Positions 23,439 through 35,356 of a stretch of 64,000 nucleotides of DNA are shown in pieces. Positions within the stretch are counted from its first letter, which is position 1, and the number at the start of each line of letters is the position of its first letter. The position numbers were made by a program, and so were the translations under genes. The notes beneath the pieces were generated by a model. The model made no database searches, was not told where the DNA came from, and saw only the letters and a program-made list of their open reading frames with translations. Source of the DNA: Wyeomyia smithii (Eukaryota; Arthropoda; Insecta; Diptera; Culicidae); assembly GCF_029784165.1 (NCBI RefSeq), contig NC_073696.1, forward strand, positions 110,640,665 through 110,704,664. The letters run 5' to 3'.

Positions 23439-24503
23439 CCGTACTGGATCGAAACCCGTACAGTATCGAAATCCGTACACCTTGACGTTTTTCTTCAGTT
23501 TTAAGCATTATAAAAATGAAAATTCATATGATAGTTACATGTACATGTCCGTTGAGCTGTTCGCCTTCTGTTAAATTTAACTATGCGTCAGTAGGCCATG
23601 AAATAAAAATATTCAAAATAAAAAATCAATCGTGTATCGGTTTCAGTTGTCATTTGGTTTACTAAGAAAACGTTCTTCAGATGAAAACGTTTTTCAAGTG
23701 GGATATACGTGTTTTACTCTGTGAATCTTCTTGAAATTGATGGAAAAGGTAAGTCTTTGTCATTTTCGAGCTGTATATTATCTGGTAAATAGTGTAAATT
23801 GTATATATTCAACAAAAACTGTGCCGTACGGATTTTGACCCTTGTTAATTGCTTGAATCGAAATCCGTACAGCGTGTGTATCATGCATATATTGTTGAGC
23901 TTGCTTCTTGTTTTCAGCATATAATGAAAGAAAACAAGTATAAATATACAGCACACAATTTCGAAGGAGCTGTGACTGAGGTACGCAAGGGAAAGTCGTA
24001 CCGGGAAGCTTCGAGAGGTTCCGGTTACTACGATAAGCGGTGCCGCAACGAAACGCTACGAAAATTGCAGCTGATATACAAAATTAGAAAACCGTGCTTA
24101 GGAACCTATTGATCCTCGAAATATATTTATTCGTAAATTTAAAGATAAATTATAAATAAAAGATGTTCATTTTTGTACTTCTATATCTATACGGATTTTG
24201 ATTCATTGCTGTATGGACTTTGATCCAGTCTATTTCGCGTGTGTGCGGATTTCGACTCAAAAGTGTACGGGTTTTGATTCAGACAAAAACTGTGTACGGA
24301 TTTCGATTCAAAACAAGTTCTATTTAAACATGATTTTTTCGAGTTTCGGAGTGATTTCAATCATTTTGCTTGAAAATAGTGATAAAATATAAGTAGACCT
24401 ATAAGGAAACATGCCAGTTTAAAGCAATATGTGATTTCTTGATTTTATATTGACCGTCGAAGATTATCATGTGCTTAGGTGTACGGATTTCGATCCAGCA
24501 CGG
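23439..24503. mobile_element. Pogo-like DNA transposon, internally deleted
   Basis: The element is 1065 bp with terminal inverted repeats CCGT(A/G)CTGGATCGAAA(C/T)CCGTACA. It is followed by TA on the right, and CA replaces TA on the left. About ten copies of a 16-17-bp motif (TACGGATTTCGATTCA and its complement) lie at both ends and inside, at about 23447, 23466, 23828, 23858, 24189, 24212, 24246, 24266, 24296 and 24482. The inner frame at 23924 encodes a psq-type helix-turn-helix as in pogo/Tigger transposases. The catalytic domain is missing. TIR, TA preference and HTH together support the Tc1/mariner-pogo group. Confidence 0.8.
23924..24112 (+). pseudogene. Pogo transposase N-terminus (HTH_psq fragment)
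   Basis: From the ATG at 23924 the frame reads YKYTAHNFEGAVTEVRKGK then SYREASR, matching the psq/CENP-B-type DNA-binding fold (Y-x4-L/F-x2-A-x2-V-x-G-x-S-Y-R-x-A). Just after SYREASR the neighbouring frame continues with VPVTTISGAATKR, equivalent to the family's YGVPxxTL block. A frameshift therefore splits the domain, and the 62-codon frame ends soon after. In pogo elements this domain binds the terminal repeats. No DDE catalytic residues remain. Confidence 0.75.
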
Positions 24504-24884
24504 TATGTGCAAATTAACTTTAAAGCTCGTGAATAATCACATGCTCGAAGGTGAAGCACCTCTCTTCATTAATATTTAAGAGAGTAGCGATCGAATTTGA
24601 CTTCCAAGGTATCCACAAAGTCTGTGAACTTGTGCACCTCGCTTGTTTTGTCTAGGGGAATGAGTTGCGGATAAATTTTAAAATTTTATCTTTCACACTA
24701 GAAGTGCGTACTCTGAAGTGGGTAAATAATATGTTTGTAGACAGCCTATTGATTCTTATTGCACAGCTAGGAGGTTCTACAAATTAGGGGTTACAGGGTC
24801 CTGATAAGAACACTACATTTGTTCATAGTCTCATTCATATGTGATTAATAAATCAAATGACTGTGTAAGGGTGAGTCCAAGATA

Positions 24885-25670
24885 GATTACCCCGTTGCAC
24901 CATTCCATGAGAGAGCAACTGAACCGTATTTTGTAATCGATTGCAGGAACAAGTCTGGGCAATCTAGAATATGGGAACAGAATGACTTATGTCTTAGCAC
25001 ATTGATCACGATTTTCCAGTTAGTAAAATACTCATTCAGAGCATCCAGGCATTCCGGTAGCCTGCATGTCAAAGCTCGGATGACGCGACCCTTATTCATG
25101 ATCGCAATATCATCCGCGAATTGGGATAACACATCGCCAGGTAAAGGTGTATTTTTTATACAGGAGTGGACATAAGATGCTACCTTGGGGCACTCCTGCG
25201 TCGATTGTGAACTGCTCTGGACACATAGTGCGGTCCGGAAGATCGCTTTTAATGTTCTCAACATACAACGGATACACATAGTTTTTTTTTCTTTATAAAT
25301 ACACATAGTTGAAAGCCTTTGCAATGTCGTTTCGCTGGATGATGCTGGATGGTCGATTGAGTTGGTGAATGGTGGACCTGCCCTTGCGGAGACCAAACTG
25401 TTCCTCAGGGAGGACTCTATTCTTATCGGCGGTTGAAAGCAGCCGCCTTTGAGTTGTCTTTCCAAACAGCTTGGAAACGGTAGAGAGTAGGTTGATAAGG
25501 AGATAGCTATTGGAAACAGAAGGATCTACCCCCGGTTTAAGTACTGGTATTACTTAAGCCTGCTTCCACATTAAGGGGAAGTAGCTAAGCTCCCAGCATA
25601 GATTGAAAACACGTGTCACAAAAGCCTGCACTCAAGGTTGAATGTTCCTCGATCTTCTCGCAAGATCAAT
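24885..25670 (-). pseudogene. Jockey reverse transcriptase fragment
   Basis: The minus strand shows EEQFGLRKGRSTIHQLNR, a first catalytic block beginning IAKAFNYV (the Asp is lost), AGVPQGSILCPLLYK in a neighbouring frame, then QFADDIAIMNKGR (catalytic ADD, codons at 25103-25120) and LPECLDALNEYFTNWKIVIN from the palm and thumb. Frames switch several times. A short internal duplication (ATACACATAG repeated near 25273 and 25300) interrupts the RT. The copy stops near 24885 without a visible 3' tail. Confidence 0.82.
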
Positions 25671-25676
25671 GAGCTC

Positions 25677-25840
25677 TGTTTTTTATACACAGACTTCGGA
25701 GCCTACTGTTTAGTGTACAGACCAATTGCGGGGCTAGCGCTACCATCTTACTGACACTAACAGTCTCTCCGGTGCCGAGACGCGAACCTTCGACGACTGG
25801 TTTGTTAGGCCGGCATCGTACCTCGAGACCATCTGGGAGT
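25677..25840 (-). mobile_element. tRNA-derived SINE, second family, copy 2
   Basis: This minus-strand copy has the tRNA-like head (box B degenerate, GGTTCGCGTCT) and the body shared with 11438-11640. It lacks the final ~35 bp of the 3' end. It sits at the 5' edge of the Jockey RT fragment. Confidence 0.8.
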
Positions 25841-25966
25841 TGTACACCCGTAATAGTTGGCATAAAATAGACGCCAGTGTGGCCCAAAACATGATGCCCA
25901 TCAACTGGGATACGAGCAACCAAGGGAAGATCTGTGAACCGGTGAAAACATCATTGTATGGAGGAG

Positions 25967-28780
25967 CTGTCCTTCTAGTAGGGCAGCTTGCCTGAGCGTC
26001 TGTTCTTCATGTTAGGGGTGGCTCAAAAAGCATCTAATCCGGACGGATGGCTGAATTATGAAATGCGGTGTCTCGCCAGCTATATCCAAGGCGGCAGTCC
26101 CGTCACGAGACTAGGCACCCGCAGCCCTAGTAAAGTAGCATGTCGGAAAATTGCAAATACTACGAACAATCAAGAATTGAATACGAACCGGAACAATCGG
26201 CAACGACCTAGGCGACGAAATAAGGACGAAGATTTGAAGCTCGGTAGAGGTACTTGTAGATTGCTGAACGCCTCGGGTGGTGACCGGATTCTACTGGAGC
26301 AGCTAGAACCCCGCCACTTCGACATCGTTGCGCTTCAGGAGCTTTGCCAGAAAGAAGGGAAGGTACGGAAGATTTGTGGCCGCAGGGCACAGTACTACCA
26401 GAACGGCGGCACAACCAATGAGTTGGATACTGGTTTAATAGTGCTGGGCAGGAAGCAGAGTCGTGTGATCAAGTGACAGGCGATAAGCGACAGGTTGTGT
26501 TTGTTGAGAATGAAAGGCTGGTTCTACAACTACACCATCTCCAATGTGTATTGAAGGAAGACCCGATGTAGAGAAAAAAGCTTTCTACGCACAGTTGGAG
26601 AAACTCAACGATAGCTGCTCGCGTAGAGTCATCGGAGACATGAACGCTCAGAGATATACAAACCGGTGATCGGTCCGCACAGCTTGCACACCGTGACGAA
26701 CGACAACGGCCAGCGATGTGTTAACTTCGAAGCTTCCCGAGGACTGGCATTCCGAAGAACCTTCTTTCCCCGAAATGACATCCACAATTCCACTTGAAGA
26801 TCCCCTGACCAACGTACAGCAAACCAATTTGACCATGTTCTCATCGACGGCCGGTTCTTCCTAGGCATTAAAAACGCACGTACGAATCGTGGTGTGGATA
26901 TTAGCCTGGACCACTACCTAGTTGCGGTATCTTTGCGCTCAACACTGTCGACCGTACACCACACGCGACATTGCCGAACCTCGCGGCTTAACATCAAGCA
27001 GCTTTGGGACCCCCAGGCTGCGGAAGAATACGCGCAACAGCACGAAGCGATACTACCCACGGCGGAAGGGCTTATCGCTTCGCCTCTCGAGGCCGGCTGG
27101 TGCAGAATTCGCACAGCTATCAGGGAGACCGCACTACATGAGAAGTGGAAGCAGCGTGTGGCAGAAAAGACTGGTATGACGGGTAGTGCGAGGCAGTGAT
27201 GAATGAGAAGAACCGGACCCGGGCGATATACCTGGGCAAAACACGAGAGAGAACAAGGCCAATTAGAAACGGGCACGAAACAACATGACTACAATTATCA
27301 GATGGAAAAAGCACCAGCAAGAGGATCATGAACATGAATGAATATACGCGGAAGTTCTATGAGAAGGTAAACCAATATCGTACAGACTATGTGGCGCAAG
27401 CCGGTATGTGCAATGACGTGGATGGAAACCTTCTCACGGATACCAGCGAGGTAGTCGACAGGTGGAAGGAGTACTCCGATGAACACTGGCGATACAGTAA
27501 AAAGAAGCAGGGCAGGAACTGACCTAGGAGATGACCGAGTACCATTGCCCGATGTTCATGAATTCTTTGTGAGATCGGGAAGCTGAAGTACAACAGTGCC
27601 GTAGGCAAAGAAGGACTGCCGAGCTAGTTCTTGAAACATAGGAGAGAGGCGCTCGAGCGCTGCAATGGGTCATTTCCAGGGTTTGGGAGGAGGGAAAATC
27701 GCCAGCCGAGTGGATGGAGGTAGTTGTCTGCCCCATCTGCAAGGAGAGCAACAAGCTGGAGTACCAATACTATCGCGGTATCTCAGTTATCAATGCCACC
27801 TACAAAATACTTTCACAGGTCCTGTTCCGTCGTCTATCACCTTTAACTAGAAGGTTCGTGGGTCAGTACCAAGCGGACTTCATGAAAGTTCGTATCGCCA
27901 CGGACCAGATCTTCTCAATCCGACAGATCTTACAGAAATGTCACGAGTACAACGTGCCCACACATCACATCTTCATCAACTTCACGGCGGCCTATGATAC
28001 AGTCGATCGAGAACAGCTATGGCAGGTCACGCACGACAACGGATTTTCGGATAAACTGACTTCATAAAGGCAAGTGATGTGCTACGTGCGTGTTTCGATG
28101 ATACTTTCGAGAACAGCAGAAGCCTTCCAATTAAAGTCTCTCTAGACGGCGATGAGCTTGTGGTAGTCGTCGAATTCGTGCATTTGGAGTCACTGGTGAA
28201 AGCCGACAATAACACCAGCAGAGAGATTTAGAGACGCATCCAGGCTGGAAATCGTGCCTACTTTTAACTTTGGAAGACACTTCGATCGAGTCGAAGGTGA
28301 CGACGCACGAAGTTGACCTAAAACCCTGATATACCGGTAGTCCCCTACGGAATTGAGACAACAACGCTTGTCGCGGAGGACCTTAACGCTCTTGGAGTTT
28401 TCGAACCGAAGGTGCTACGGACTATCTACGGTGGAGCATAGACGGACGACGGAGAATGGCGACGGTCTGTGAACCATAAGCGCTGCTTGGAGAAAACACC
28501 TGGCAAAATCAATAGGTTGCGGTGGGCCGGTCACGTCGTAAGGACGCCGAACGAAAGCCCTGCGAAAAAACTTCTCTTCAGTAACCCTGTCAGCATCAGA
28601 AATAGAAAGGCGCAGTGTGCATGATGGCTCGACCAGATCGAAGCAGTCTTGCGGATGATAAGACGAAGAGCTAGCGAAACGCAGCACAAAACTGAGCAAC
28701 ATGGCGACAACTTCTTGATACAGCACGGGCTACCACGGCTCTGATTGGCAAGGCAAGCTATGGTTTTGTAATTGAGCAGC
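25967..28780 (+). mobile_element. RTE-like LINE, copy A
   Basis: A plus-strand non-LTR retrotransposon begins with a 5' region shared with copy B (AGCAGCTTGCCTGAGCGTCT at 38541). It continues through endonuclease, RT and the C-terminal region. Clade assignment to RTE rests on the single-ORF layout, endonuclease style and the AGTAAGTA-type tail of related copies, and is moderately sure. Orientation is opposite to the Jockey element that it interrupts. Confidence 0.8.
26215..28750 (+). pseudogene. RTE-like polyprotein, copy A (EN + RT)
   Basis: The endonuclease region reads DIVALQELCQKEGK, then GTTNELDTGLIVLG, VTNDNGQRCVNFEASRGL, FDHVLIDGRFF and DISLDHYLVAVSLRS (catalytic Asp-His). The RT reads CPICKESNKLEYQYYRGISV, INATYKILSQVLFRRLSPL, and then INFTAAYDTVDREQLW (first catalytic Asp). 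The (F/Y)ADD block is missing: after about 28066 the sequence jumps to late C-terminal material (RLRWAGHVVRTPNESPAKK). Stops and frameshifts are numerous. Endonuclease and RT together would carry out target-primed reverse transcription; this copy cannot. Confidence 0.82.
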
Positions 28781-28788
28781 GGTACCGC

Positions 28789-28980
28789 CAGACCCGCATT
28801 TGAGGGGGGCAAAGGGGGCAGATGCCCCGGGCCTCCCGATTCAAGGGCCCCCCCTAGTCCTGAGGCGACCTTTTTTTTTTTGCTCGTCACCTTCCAGAAC
28901 GATACCTCTAAATGTTTTAAGGAAAGAGGGCCTCATAAACAAATTTGCCCTGGGCCCCCCGCCGTCTAAATCCGGCCCTG
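28789..28980. mobile_element. hAT-type MITE, 192 bp
   Basis: The ends CAGACCCGCATTT and AAATCCGGCCCTG form imperfect inverted repeats (10 of 13). The flanks are an exact 8-bp duplication GGTACCGC (28781-28788 and 28981-28988), the hAT signature. G- and C-runs follow each end. It lies at or near the junction between RTE copy A and the Jockey endonuclease, so it inserted after or during assembly of that nest. Confidence 0.9.
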
Positions 28981-28989
28981 GGTACCGCC

Positions 28990-29290
28990 ATGGGTGGGGG
29001 TTTGCTTCGGATATTTTGAAAGTTCAGCAGCATGCGACGCTTGACGTTGAACCTTACCGCAATAACAACTTCTCCATCCTTACACTGATCCTATCTAGAC
29101 GTACCAGCTGAAGCCCGGAAGAAGTCGGTAACTTCTTGCTTCAGTTGAGTTTCCGTTAAGACGGCAATACCGCCCTTTTTCTCACCAAAGAAATCAAGAA
29201 GCTCAACATGTTTGTTCCTGAAAGAACAAGCGTTAATGAAGGGTTTATGGTTCATTTACAGATATCAGGACGACGATGGCTTTGGGTTTT
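28990..29290 (-). pseudogene. Jockey endonuclease N-terminal fragment
   Basis: The minus strand encodes NACSFRNKHVELLDFFGEKK then IAVLTETQLKQEV (TET with the catalytic Glu) and, nearer the junction, EVVIAVRFNVKRR. This is the start of a Jockey-type APE endonuclease. The frame has stops between blocks. It is the probable missing 5' half of the RT at 24885-25670. Confidence 0.72.
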
Positions 29291-29299
29291 GTACATACA

Positions 29300-31150
29300 C
29301 TGGATTTCGAATGCGGCGAATTTTAACTAGTCGTAGATAGTGGAGGGTCGTTTTCAGTCGAACCAGCAAAGGTCCCAGTGATAACGCCAGCGTACGCCAA
29401 TCCGGGGGTCTGGGTGGATCCTCTTCACCCCTTTCGGCAGTCCCGCCTCAACGCCCATGCTGCTTGGTTGACGTTCACTAATGAAATCTAATTGGCGAAT
29501 TTTCCGAGAAAATATGCGTGCTACCAACTCAATAAGATCTGGAAGGTATCCAATTTGCAATAGTGATTTAAAAATCACCAAAATACTGTAAATTTGAAAA
29601 TAACTATGCGTCTCCTTTTTCTACGATATCAATGGAAACGCCGTATAGTTGATCCTAGATATAAATTAAATTTTCAACTAGTTCTACAAACATACAAAAA
29701 AAAAACTCCCATACCAATCAGAAAACTGCGTATTATTTTTCCCGCACCACCCGAGTGGATTCCGCAAAAAGTACTTCGCCCGGAACGAGTACTTGTGTTT
29801 GATAAGTGTTGCGTCCAGTTCGAAGATCGATTCAATATTTCTTCCGCTTCCCGGTCCAGAAGTTGATGCCGCTTTATTGGAAAGAACGTGCTAACCGGTC
29901 GAACGGAAATGGCTACAGAAAGTTTTTTTTTCTTCGCTCTCTCATTGACGTCAGCTGACGTTTGAGAGGTTTAGTGAAATAGCTTCCAGGTGAGAAAGTT
30001 GTGAGGTGGCTCATTATTGTAATTGTTATGGGCCTCACCTACCTATCTGGTGGATGCTGAATGTGGTCTAGAGCAGAACTAAAAGGTACGATATGTTTGG
30101 CTCGATAGTCCGGTGATTTAGCAGTTGGGAAAAGAAAATTAAATAAACTATTACACAACTTTTTTTACAAATCCAGATAATCTAACTTACGCTAAGTAAA
30201 CGTATGCATAAGCCTTTAGTTAGTCTTTTATGATCTATGCGCTCTCATCGTGCAAAGAAAATCTGTTTCGAGTTTCAATTGCACGGTTTTATGTAGAACA
30301 TGCATAAAAAGCATCTTCATTGCGCTATACGCGAATTTATTGTGCTAGTATGTGTAGCTCTCTAGACGGTTAATTAGACTCAGAAACAGAGCTATTTGGT
30401 GCTGGTCATAAGCGTTAGCTGTAATGAAGGTATATCATGTTTGCGGGCGCAAAAAGTACTGCGGCGAAATAAAATGGCTCAAACGTTACAAGCTAAAGAA
30501 AACTAAGAACACTCACCGTGGCTGTCTTTACGTTTGTTATATTTTAATGATGTAAATGCAAAATAATAGAACTTCTGTGAGCCGGATTACCTTGATGACA
30601 ACATGCGGTTGCTCGCGGCAATGATGGTGACGATGATGACGGTGAGGTTGAAGGTAACCTGGTATACTTTAAGGTGAGAGGAATGCTTTTTTAGCCAGCG
30701 GAAAGAGCAGTTATGGTTAGAAAATTGATGTTTCATGGAACGGAAGATAATTATAACCTGAAATTATTCTTTACGAAATTGATAGTGGTTGCATAATAAA
30801 GTAAAATAAAATCACAATTATTGGTTATAGACAGTCTCAACTATCTATGCCATCGAAACTTCAAAACTGATTTTTTTATGATAGACTAAAATAGTTCTGA
30901 GTGACGAATAAGTCAAAGTCAAAGTCACTAAAAAAATCGAAAAATGAATAAAATAGTTCTGCACACTTAATTCGGCTCTATACGATATCTCACGCTGTAA
31001 ATAGCAGCACTAAATTAGGCGCCGTTTGATGGTGTCAAAGAGGTGTCAAGCGTCAGTTTTGCCGCCATTCTGTTCACAGGCAAGATGGACGATTGTTGAT
31101 CCCATTAGGAAAAACCCATTCTAATTTCGACCTTCCGTCGCAACGCGAAG
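29300..31150. other. No supported gene
   Basis: Open frames near 29354-29581 (minus) and 29594-29866 (plus) have no recognisable domain. A palindrome with two CRE-like cores (GACGTCAGCTGACGTT at about 29947) lies in a larger imperfect inverted repeat. The rest is mixed AT-rich DNA. Confidence 0.4.
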
Positions 31151-31154
31151 CAAC

Positions 31155-31227
31155 ATGAAAGTTTCCATCTGCTTTTTAGTTTTGTGGTTTGTCATTCTCA
31201 CACGTTGTCGGTCTGTTACAGATGCGG
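31155..31227 (+). CDS. Candidate first coding exon with signal peptide
   Basis: An ATG in good insect context (GCAACATGAAA) opens MKVSICFLVLWFVIL then TRCRSVTDA and meets GTAAGA, a plausible splice donor in phase 0. The sequence is a textbook signal peptide: Lys at position 2, a hydrophobic core of about 14 residues, then polar residues. Without splicing the frame would end after 42 residues. The GC-richer 150 bp upstream could be 5' UTR. I do not recognise the protein, and the next exon is uncertain (see 31876-32060). Confidence 0.4.
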
Positions 31228-31875
31228 TAAGAAGCAGCAGCTCAGCAGTGGCAACCGTGCTCTTTTCGGTTGCATAGCGGGATACACTGCGGAAAACTTT
31301 TCTTGATTCGGTTTGATGAAAGTTAGCTGCGAAGTTTAATTTAGTGCTCATAGATGTAATTGCCAGAGGTTTGAATGAAGAAAGGTTACTTCAATAAACA
31401 GGTTGAGCTTCTGCTATTTTGAAATCAAGTTATGACCAGGAAACTGGTGTGATTATTTTTGTATAATTTTTGAATTTAATAAAAATTGTAAGCCTGCAAT
31501 TTGTGTTCTATGTAACTTTTTTGGTATTATAATGTACAATCACCATGACACTCCATTTAAAGTTTAAGTTGAAAGCGTCAGCAGGATCAATTATTCTTAT
31601 TCTTAGAGAATTCAATTGGTAGGTTTTCAGTGAGTCACAATCTCCTGTATTATTCTTGTTTACGACAAATAACCTTTGACAAAAAATAAACCATGTTTTG
31701 GAAACAACATAATTATTTTAAATAGGTTTGTGAGCATTGGTTTTTTTTTCTAACCAATCTACTGAAGGTGTTTCACTGTGCACTGTAATCTGCTCTCGAA
31801 GATAGTGCAGTGGAAAGGTTGCATTGAAGGGATTGCTTTTCAGCAGCGAGCGATAGTGGCTTAAGCTGTATTTAA

Positions 31876-32060
31876 GAAGAAAAGGCGCTTGTCAGCCACA
31901 GCTGTTGCTCCGAGTACTGTCTTCGTTGCCGTTGAGATGATGGAAAATGTCGTGGCGAGCATTGAAGCTCAAAAGCGTGTTTCTGTCATTCGAATGTCGT
32001 ACCTAAGTGAAGAAAATACACCAATTGAGGCAGTGATTGCCATTGTCTGGCAGGTAGCAC
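31876..32060 (+). other. Cys-rich frame or unrecognised exon
   Basis: One frame reads SHSCCSEYCLRCR, stop, DDGKCRGEH, stop, SSKACFCHS. It has C-x3-C, G-x-C and C-x-C spacing like a CS-alpha-beta defensin, but two TGA codons break it. A second frame, in phase with the signal-peptide exon if spliced at AG 31875-31876, stays open for about 85 codons (SATAVAPSTVFVAVEMMENV and on) but matches nothing I know. Only one of these can be meaningful, and possibly neither. Confidence 0.25.
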
Positions 32061-32139
32061 GGGGTAATTTTGAAAGCTGTTTTACAGTGAAAAAATCATT
32101 TCCACTATTTATTTCCAAAATATGCCTAAAGTAGGAGGT

Positions 32140-33890
32140 TCAGCAGACTTCTGACAAATTCAACGAGTTCAGTTGAGGTTTAAATTTTAAACTTCAAGTA
32201 AGTTAAACGTTCATTGCCAATATTGGATGATAGGTCAATTGGAGTGAAATGGCTAAATTTGCAGTTTACCCGAGAAGAATTAGCGTGTTCTATCGAAATA
32301 TTATACGTACTAGTTTAACCTACAATTATTTGATGGAGATCAAATTCAGATTTCATACATAGTTTTCATTTTTAGACTTTAGTATCAAAAACCGCAGGTG
32401 CGAATTTGATGAGAAGATTCGAATGGTAGTGAACTTCACCCACAACTAACAGGTACAGCGATGTTGCGGTACTTTTTCGGATTTGTAGTGATACTTCAAT
32501 TTGTTTACCACATAATTATCATTATGGCGAGTTTCGAGATTGGTTGGACGATAATTAACCACAAAGAGGGTTAGTGAGAACGCATTTAAATGAGACATTC
32601 ATTTCATTAATTGGTTTGATTTGGGTTCGCAAGTGGTTTGGCAGTTTTGGAAGAGTAATATTGGAGTTTTATACAGTATTATATCATCAGAAGGCATCCA
32701 TCATCCAGCTAGAAATGGACTGTGTAATTACAGTTTTCATATTAAGTAAACAATCGTGGTAATATACGAAGTATTTGTATCTGACATTTTTTGCTCTGTG
32801 TAACCTATTGTCATCATCATCAATCATTCGAATCCGATACTACACAAAAAAAGCATTGTTTATTGCTAAGAATTCAGCTGAAAGATATATGGTTCTGAGT
32901 CATTGTTTGACCTAGTTTGGTCGTTTATCGAATTCGTCCGTGCACATTTCGGGTGACTGTTCGCACCTAGGGACTGGAGCTCTAGCGAAACAGAAGGTAT
33001 CATCACTGGGCTGCAAGTGAACAGCAGAGTGACAGCAGCTAGGCGACACTTCAAGGCTTCTGTTTGATGCGGTTCCTCGAGTGTAAGATACATAAATCAT
33101 CGTATAAATGTCAGCGCTCAGATAGCTAACACTCTGTCTGACATATTTAATACTGTGTCAGATGTATTGTGACAATTGTACGAACGGAATGTGTGGACTG
33201 TTGATGCACAGTCTATAGCCCAATTGTGTTCGCTGATATGTCGTCGACAAGCCAAACGTGTCTGTTTGGCTTAATGTTGAAAATTGGTCTTCCTCAATAT
33301 TACAATTTCAAAATTGAGTTTTTCAATGTTTTTTTATTGAACGGTATAATTTGTTACAGTTTCATGATTTTGAACATTTCATGAGTTCATCGTTTGTGCA
33401 ACATTGGTTATTCTTTTGTTTTTGCAGAATTATTCAATTTGAATATTTTAAAAATTAATTCTGTAGACACAAGCAATTTTTAATAAAAATTATTGAGTAT
33501 GAGAATATTCATTGCAATAGATCCAAACTTGCTGGATTTCTACACAAGAAGCAGCAGGATAGGTAATACGTTTTATTAATCAGTTAAAAATTACCAAACA
33601 GAAGCAAATTAAATTATTTGTACATGCATTTGTACAATTATCATGAAAGGTGGTGATACTGGAACAGCATTGGAACATTTATTTATTCGTTTTTGTGTGA
33701 TGAGTAAGTATTGTTTCAGCACACACAACTGATAATTGATTGACTCTACATAAAGTGCGAAAAATGCAACAGCAACAGTAAAATCCGGTACTAGGAGAGA
33801 TGTATGTTCTGCGGTGATGTAATCAGCATAGTTTGTGGGTTGCAGAATGGAAATTTTCAAAATCAAATACCTACTAACATGCCGCAGTCA
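32140..33890. other. No supported gene
   Basis: AT-rich. The minus-strand segment 32909-33100 has a pyrimidine-rich AG followed by a Cys-containing open frame of about 35 codons (DDTFCFARAPVPRCEQSPEM). This could be a terminal exon but I cannot match it to a family. Confidence 0.3.
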
Positions 33891-33891
33891 A

Positions 33892-34021
33892 AACTTGACC
33901 TTTCTGTTCATTGGACACAGACTTTGCAGTCAACGGTTAGTATACAGAACTATTGAGGGACTAGCGCTGCGATTCTATTGACACTAACAGTCTCTCCCGA
34001 GCCAGGACTCGATCACACGAC
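33892..34021 (-). mobile_element. tRNA-derived SINE, second family, copy 3 (5'-truncated)
   Basis: This minus-strand body and 3' part match 11438-11640 with the same landmark words. It begins around box B, so most of the tRNA-like head is missing. 5' truncation is normal for LINE-mobilised SINEs. Confidence 0.7.
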
Positions 34022-34522
34022 ACGATAAAAATGAAAAAAATCCCGTGGCAACAACTGACAAAAATTTACGTATAAATATTTTTTTTTCCAAAAATATTTT
34101 TGTCTTTCGGTGCATGTTTTTTATGGAAGGACAATATTATTGTCTACAACTTTGGGGCCGTTTAATAATTACGTAAGCATTGATAATGTAGCTGTTCAAA
34201 TAACCATGTTCGTAAAAATGTGGACGGTAAAATTCATGAGAGGAAAATTACGGAAGGACGATTAACTCGAATTAAGGGCAGAAGAGGAAACGAAGTATTG
34301 TGCTCGCTTCAGGAAAAAAATGAAAACACATGCTTTCGTAATTACTGAAGACGTTAAAGCCAATCAAACCAAACGTTTTCGCTTTTTTTCTTGAAAATTT
34401 TTACTTTTTATTTCTCTTTTCTCCACGATCGGACAATGTTTAGTTAATCGTTTGTAGTGTCCATAAAAAAAATTCTTTTAAATAATAAAATTTTAACTTG
34501 TTCAACATCAATTAAGAACTTA

Positions 34523-34684
34523 GGGGCCATCCACATACCACGTGGACAGATTTTTAACGATTTTGACCCCCCCCTCCCCCTCCGTGGACAACTGCCCATA
34601 TAAATTCTTAAAAAATTGTATGGACCGTGGACATTAGCCAACCCCCCCCCCCCAAAGCTGTCCACGTGGTATGTGGATGGCCCC
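34523..34684. mobile_element. Harbinger-type MITE, copy 1
   Basis: The 162-bp element has 27-bp near-perfect terminal inverted repeats beginning GGGGCCATCCACATACCACG and ending in the complement. It is flanked by TTA on both sides (34520-34522 and 34685-34687). A 3-bp TWA duplication fits PIF/Harbinger. C-runs near each end are typical of the family copies here. No coding capacity. Confidence 0.87.
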
Positions 34685-35356
34685 TTATTTCTAGAGTTTT
34701 GGTTCTGAAAAAAAGGAATTATCAATGCCTTTTTTGCATAAAATTTTTACAAAGCTTCTAAAAACAAGTCGTGATTAAAAAAACAATAGCACAAAATGGC
34801 ATCTCTTGCCCAGAGAAACATCTATGCAAAGTAGCAGCCAGATTAAAAAAGGGTCGGTTGAAATGGTTGCCCTTTTGTTTGTGGCATTGATGATGTTAAG
34901 AACACAGACTCATCGCTTTATGGAAACCAAATGGATTTGAAGTTCCGCATATATTAATTTTTCCGTCTAGATATTTTTTCTACCTAAACTTCTTCGTGTA
35001 ATCTGCGAAATAAACTCGTTTGGACTTTTCCGATAGTGAGTCATTCCATGCAACTTCGCAAATCGATACTAATCGACCATTTCCGACATCAGTGGAGCTG
35101 TAGGTAATAAAATTGCAGTTTAAAAAAAATATGTACACTGTAACAAAAAAAAATTTTCTGTATCAAATTCAAAATTGTCACAAAATATTAAATATCTCAA
35201 AAAGCACTTTTTTGAAAAATCTAGTTTTATTACACATTAAAGATAACAATATGTACTACGATCTGTCTTTGTAATATGTACTACTATCTGTCAAAATTTA
35301 GTGGTGGTAAAATTAAAAAACAAAAAGGTTATGAAAGTTTGAATGTTTTGTCATTT

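Larger units (their letters stand above)
24885..29290 (-). mobile_element. Jockey-clade LINE split by nested insertions
   Basis: Two minus-strand pieces of one Jockey-type element, the endonuclease at 28990-29290 and the RT at 24885-25670, flank a plus-strand RTE-like element (25967-28780). A SINE (25677-25840) and a hAT MITE (28789-28980) also sit inside. The piece order on the minus strand is EN then RT, as expected for one ORF2. I infer one original insertion later split; two independent fragments cannot be excluded without a family consensus. Confidence 0.7.
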
